Assembly (NCBI GenBank): GCA_050701115.1 | Contig: JBOHER010000278.1 | Location: 1-24,075 of the forward strand | Length of the DNA stretch: 24,075 nucleotides | Direction of reading: 5' to 3' | Origin: JBOHER01 sp050701115 | GTDB taxonomy: Bacteria; Actinomycetota; Actinomycetes; Mycobacteriales; Pseudonocardiaceae | Shown here: positions 22,799 to 24,075 of the stretch, one piece after another | How positions within the stretch are numbered: the stretch's first letter is position 1 | How the letters are laid out: every line of letters begins with the position of its first letter | The notes under the pieces: generated by a model | What the model saw: the letters and a program-made list of their open reading frames with translations, nothing else | Databases searched by the model: none | Told to the model about the DNA's origin: nothing | Position numbers and translations under genes: made by a program

Positions 22799-23548
22799 GT
22801 GGCTGAGAACCCCGCGACCGGCGCGGCACGGCACGTCATCTTCGCGCCGCTGACCGATGGCGGCCGGGTCGATGTGGTCGCGCGCCGGATCAGCGAGGCG
22901 ATCGGCCTGGGGTTGATCACCGATGGGGAGCAGCTTCCCAGCGAATCGGACCTCGCGGGCGCCCTGAACGTATCCACGGTGACTCTGCGCGAAGCACTCT
23001 CCTCGTTACGCCAGCAGGGGTTGCTGGAGACCCGTCGCGGGCGCGGTGGAGGCAGCTTCGTGCGCGCACCCGTCGACGCGTCAGTGGCCCGGTTGCGCCG
23101 GCTCCTGCGGGACTACGGCGTGCACGATCTCCGCGAGATCGGCGACCACCACATCGCGATCGCCGGAACCGCCGCACGGCTCGCCGCCGAACGCGCTTCC
23201 ACCGATCACCTGGCCCGGCTCGAGGACCTGATCGATCAACTGGCCGCCGCAGGCACCGTCGGTGACCGCCGGCGGGCGGACGGGCGGTTCCACATCGAGA
23301 TCGCCGCGGCCGCGCAATCAACGCGGCTGACCCGGCAGGAGATCGACCTGCAGGGCGAGATCGGCGAACTGCTGTGGCTCCCGCTCGGCGAGGCGGTCCA
23401 GCGTGAGGAGGCCGTGCGGCAGCACCGCGACATCCTCGCGGCCATCGTCGCCGGCGACGGGGAACTCGCCAGAGCGCACACCGAGCAGCACATCGAACAG
23501 GGCATCGCGCGTCTCATCCAATTTCACCTACAGCTCACCAAGCGATGA
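22799..23548 (+). CDS. GntR family transcriptional regulator, FadR/FCD subfamily
   Basis: The 249-residue protein has an N-terminal winged helix (about 22-90: LPSESDLAGALNVSTVTLRE, ALSSLRQQGLLETRRGRGGG) and a C-terminal FCD domain with the metal-binding set Asp161, His165 (DGRFHIEIA), His209 (QHRDIL) and His231. FCD domains bind small carboxylates, often through the metal. It is divergent from block B and probably represses it until an organic acid of the pathway is present. GAAGGAG before a GTG start sets the start site. A small leader frame of six codons (23570-23590) follows it and may be meaningless. Confidence 0.9.
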   Translation: MAENPATGAARHVIFAPLTDGGRVDVVARRISEAIGLGLITDGEQLPSESDLAGALNVSTVTLREALSSLRQQGLLETRRGRGGGSFVRAPVDASVARLRRLLRDYGVHDLREIGDHHIAIAGTAARLAAERASTDHLARLEDLIDQLAAAGTVGDRRRADGRFHIEIAAAAQSTRLTRQEIDLQGEIGELLWLPLGEAVQREEAVRQHRDILAAIVAGDGELARAHTEQHIEQGIARLIQFHLQLTKR

Positions 23549-23593
23549 CCACTACCGTGAGAGGGACCACATGCGAACAACACCGGAGTAGTC

Positions 23594-24075
23594 GTGGCCA
23601 ATGTCCAGGACGTCTACCACGAGGCCGCCGCCACGCGCGTCGATGCCGTGCTCGATGCCGTGTTCGCCGGGGTGGGTATCCTCTGCCAACGTGTCGTGAC
23701 CCTGCAGGAGCGCGCAGCTGCAGAGCAGCGGAAGGTGACCACTACCGATCTCGCCTCGATTCGGCCGACGATCTTCGACCATCTGGCTAGGACCAGCCCG
23801 GAGCTCGCCGGAACCGGGGTGATCGCCGCGCCCGGCGCGCTGGCTGATCGACGGCGCTGGCTGGAATGGTGGCGCAGGCCTCGTGGCTCGGCGTCGCCAT
23901 TTCCGCTGACCGTCGACCTCGATCCACGCAACATCGGCAGCTACGAGTACACCTCGACGCCGTGGTTCGACGCGCCGCGGCGCACCGGCCGCCGGATCGT
24001 GGTCGGACCGTACGTCGACTACGCGGGCACCGACGAGTACATACTCACCTTCGCCAGCCCGATCCGGAGTGCGTG
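23594..24075 (+). CDS. Cache/PAS-like sensor domain protein, partial (cut by window end)
   Basis: An open frame from GTG 23594, preceded by CCGGAG, runs to the end of the window (160 codons) with coding-like codon use. The N-terminal 60 or so residues are helical (VYHEAAATRVDAVLDAVFAG, LCQRVVTLQE); further on come YTSTPWFDAPRR, VVGPYVDYAGTDEYILTFAS and PIR, which resemble the core of cache-type sensor domains that bind small organic acids or amines. There is no signal peptide or membrane segment in the part seen. It lies 45 bases after gntR and probably shares its transcript. The family call is tentative. Confidence 0.6.
   Translation, partial: MANVQDVYHEAAATRVDAVLDAVFAGVGILCQRVVTLQERAAAEQRKVTTTDLASIRPTIFDHLARTSPELAGTGVIAAPGALADRRRWLEWWRRPRGSASPFPLTVDLDPRNIGSYEYTSTPWFDAPRRTGRRIVVGPYVDYAGTDEYILTFASPIRSA

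Noticed and set aside
1..24075. CRISPR array, insertion sequence or transposase, phage integrase, rRNA or tRNA gene
   Set aside because: No regularly spaced repeats, no transposase or integrase motifs with terminal repeats, and no RNA gene signatures were seen on either strand.

Overview
The window reads as chromosomal DNA from a high-GC actinobacterium, probably of the Pseudonocardiaceae type (Saccharopolyspora/Amycolatopsis-like). This rests on strong G/C at third codon positions, frequent GTG and TTG starts, GTGA/ATGA stop-start overlaps, and LLM (F420/flavin-type) oxidoreductases. The genus is inference; there is no rRNA or marker gene.

Left edge (1-1062): a poorly resolved stretch, then a BrnT/BrnA toxin-antitoxin pair with a palindromic operator candidate. 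Block A (1265-9929, minus strand): six tightly packed genes transcribed from about 9.93 kb leftwards: aldehyde dehydrogenase, SDR, YtcJ-like amidohydrolase, MFS transporter, APC amine/amino-acid permease and copper amine oxidase. A divergent AraC-family regulator (FeaR/MoaR-like) follows on the plus strand, then a convergent moaF homologue. Amine oxidase, aldehyde dehydrogenase, AraC regulator and MoaF are the core of the enterobacterial monoamine (tyramine) regulon, so the block is read as an inducible primary-amine catabolic regulon. Both the aldehyde dehydrogenase promoter region and the moaF promoter region carry two copies of TTG-N9-GCA spaced exactly 21 bp, about 80 bp from each start codon and in the same orientation. 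This is a good candidate for the AraC-type operator.

Middle (12262-16857): an accessory zone with a GNAT acetyltransferase, broken livF and livG, an intact class I glutamine amidotransferase, an LLM oxidoreductase pseudogene disrupted partly by a 19-bp tandem duplication, an MntA-HepT toxin-antitoxin pair whose MntA carries an N-terminal XRE helix-turn-helix, a short remnant of an FAD-dependent oxidoreductase, and a DUF2784 membrane protein.

Block B (16943-22573, minus strand): five genes in one apparent operon: a CCG-domain iron-sulfur protein, a GlcD-like FAD oxidase, an 89-residue orphan, an aminobutyraldehyde-type dehydrogenase (PatD-like) and an LLM oxidoreductase. A divergent FadR-type GntR regulator follows, then a cache-like protein cut off by the right end. 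The intergenic region has a good minus-strand promoter with a near-perfect 18-bp palindrome over its -10/spacer, plus a GTGA-N6-TCAC CRP/GlxR-type site. The two blocks together suggest oxidation of amines to aldehydes and then acids, but the true substrates cannot be read from sequence.
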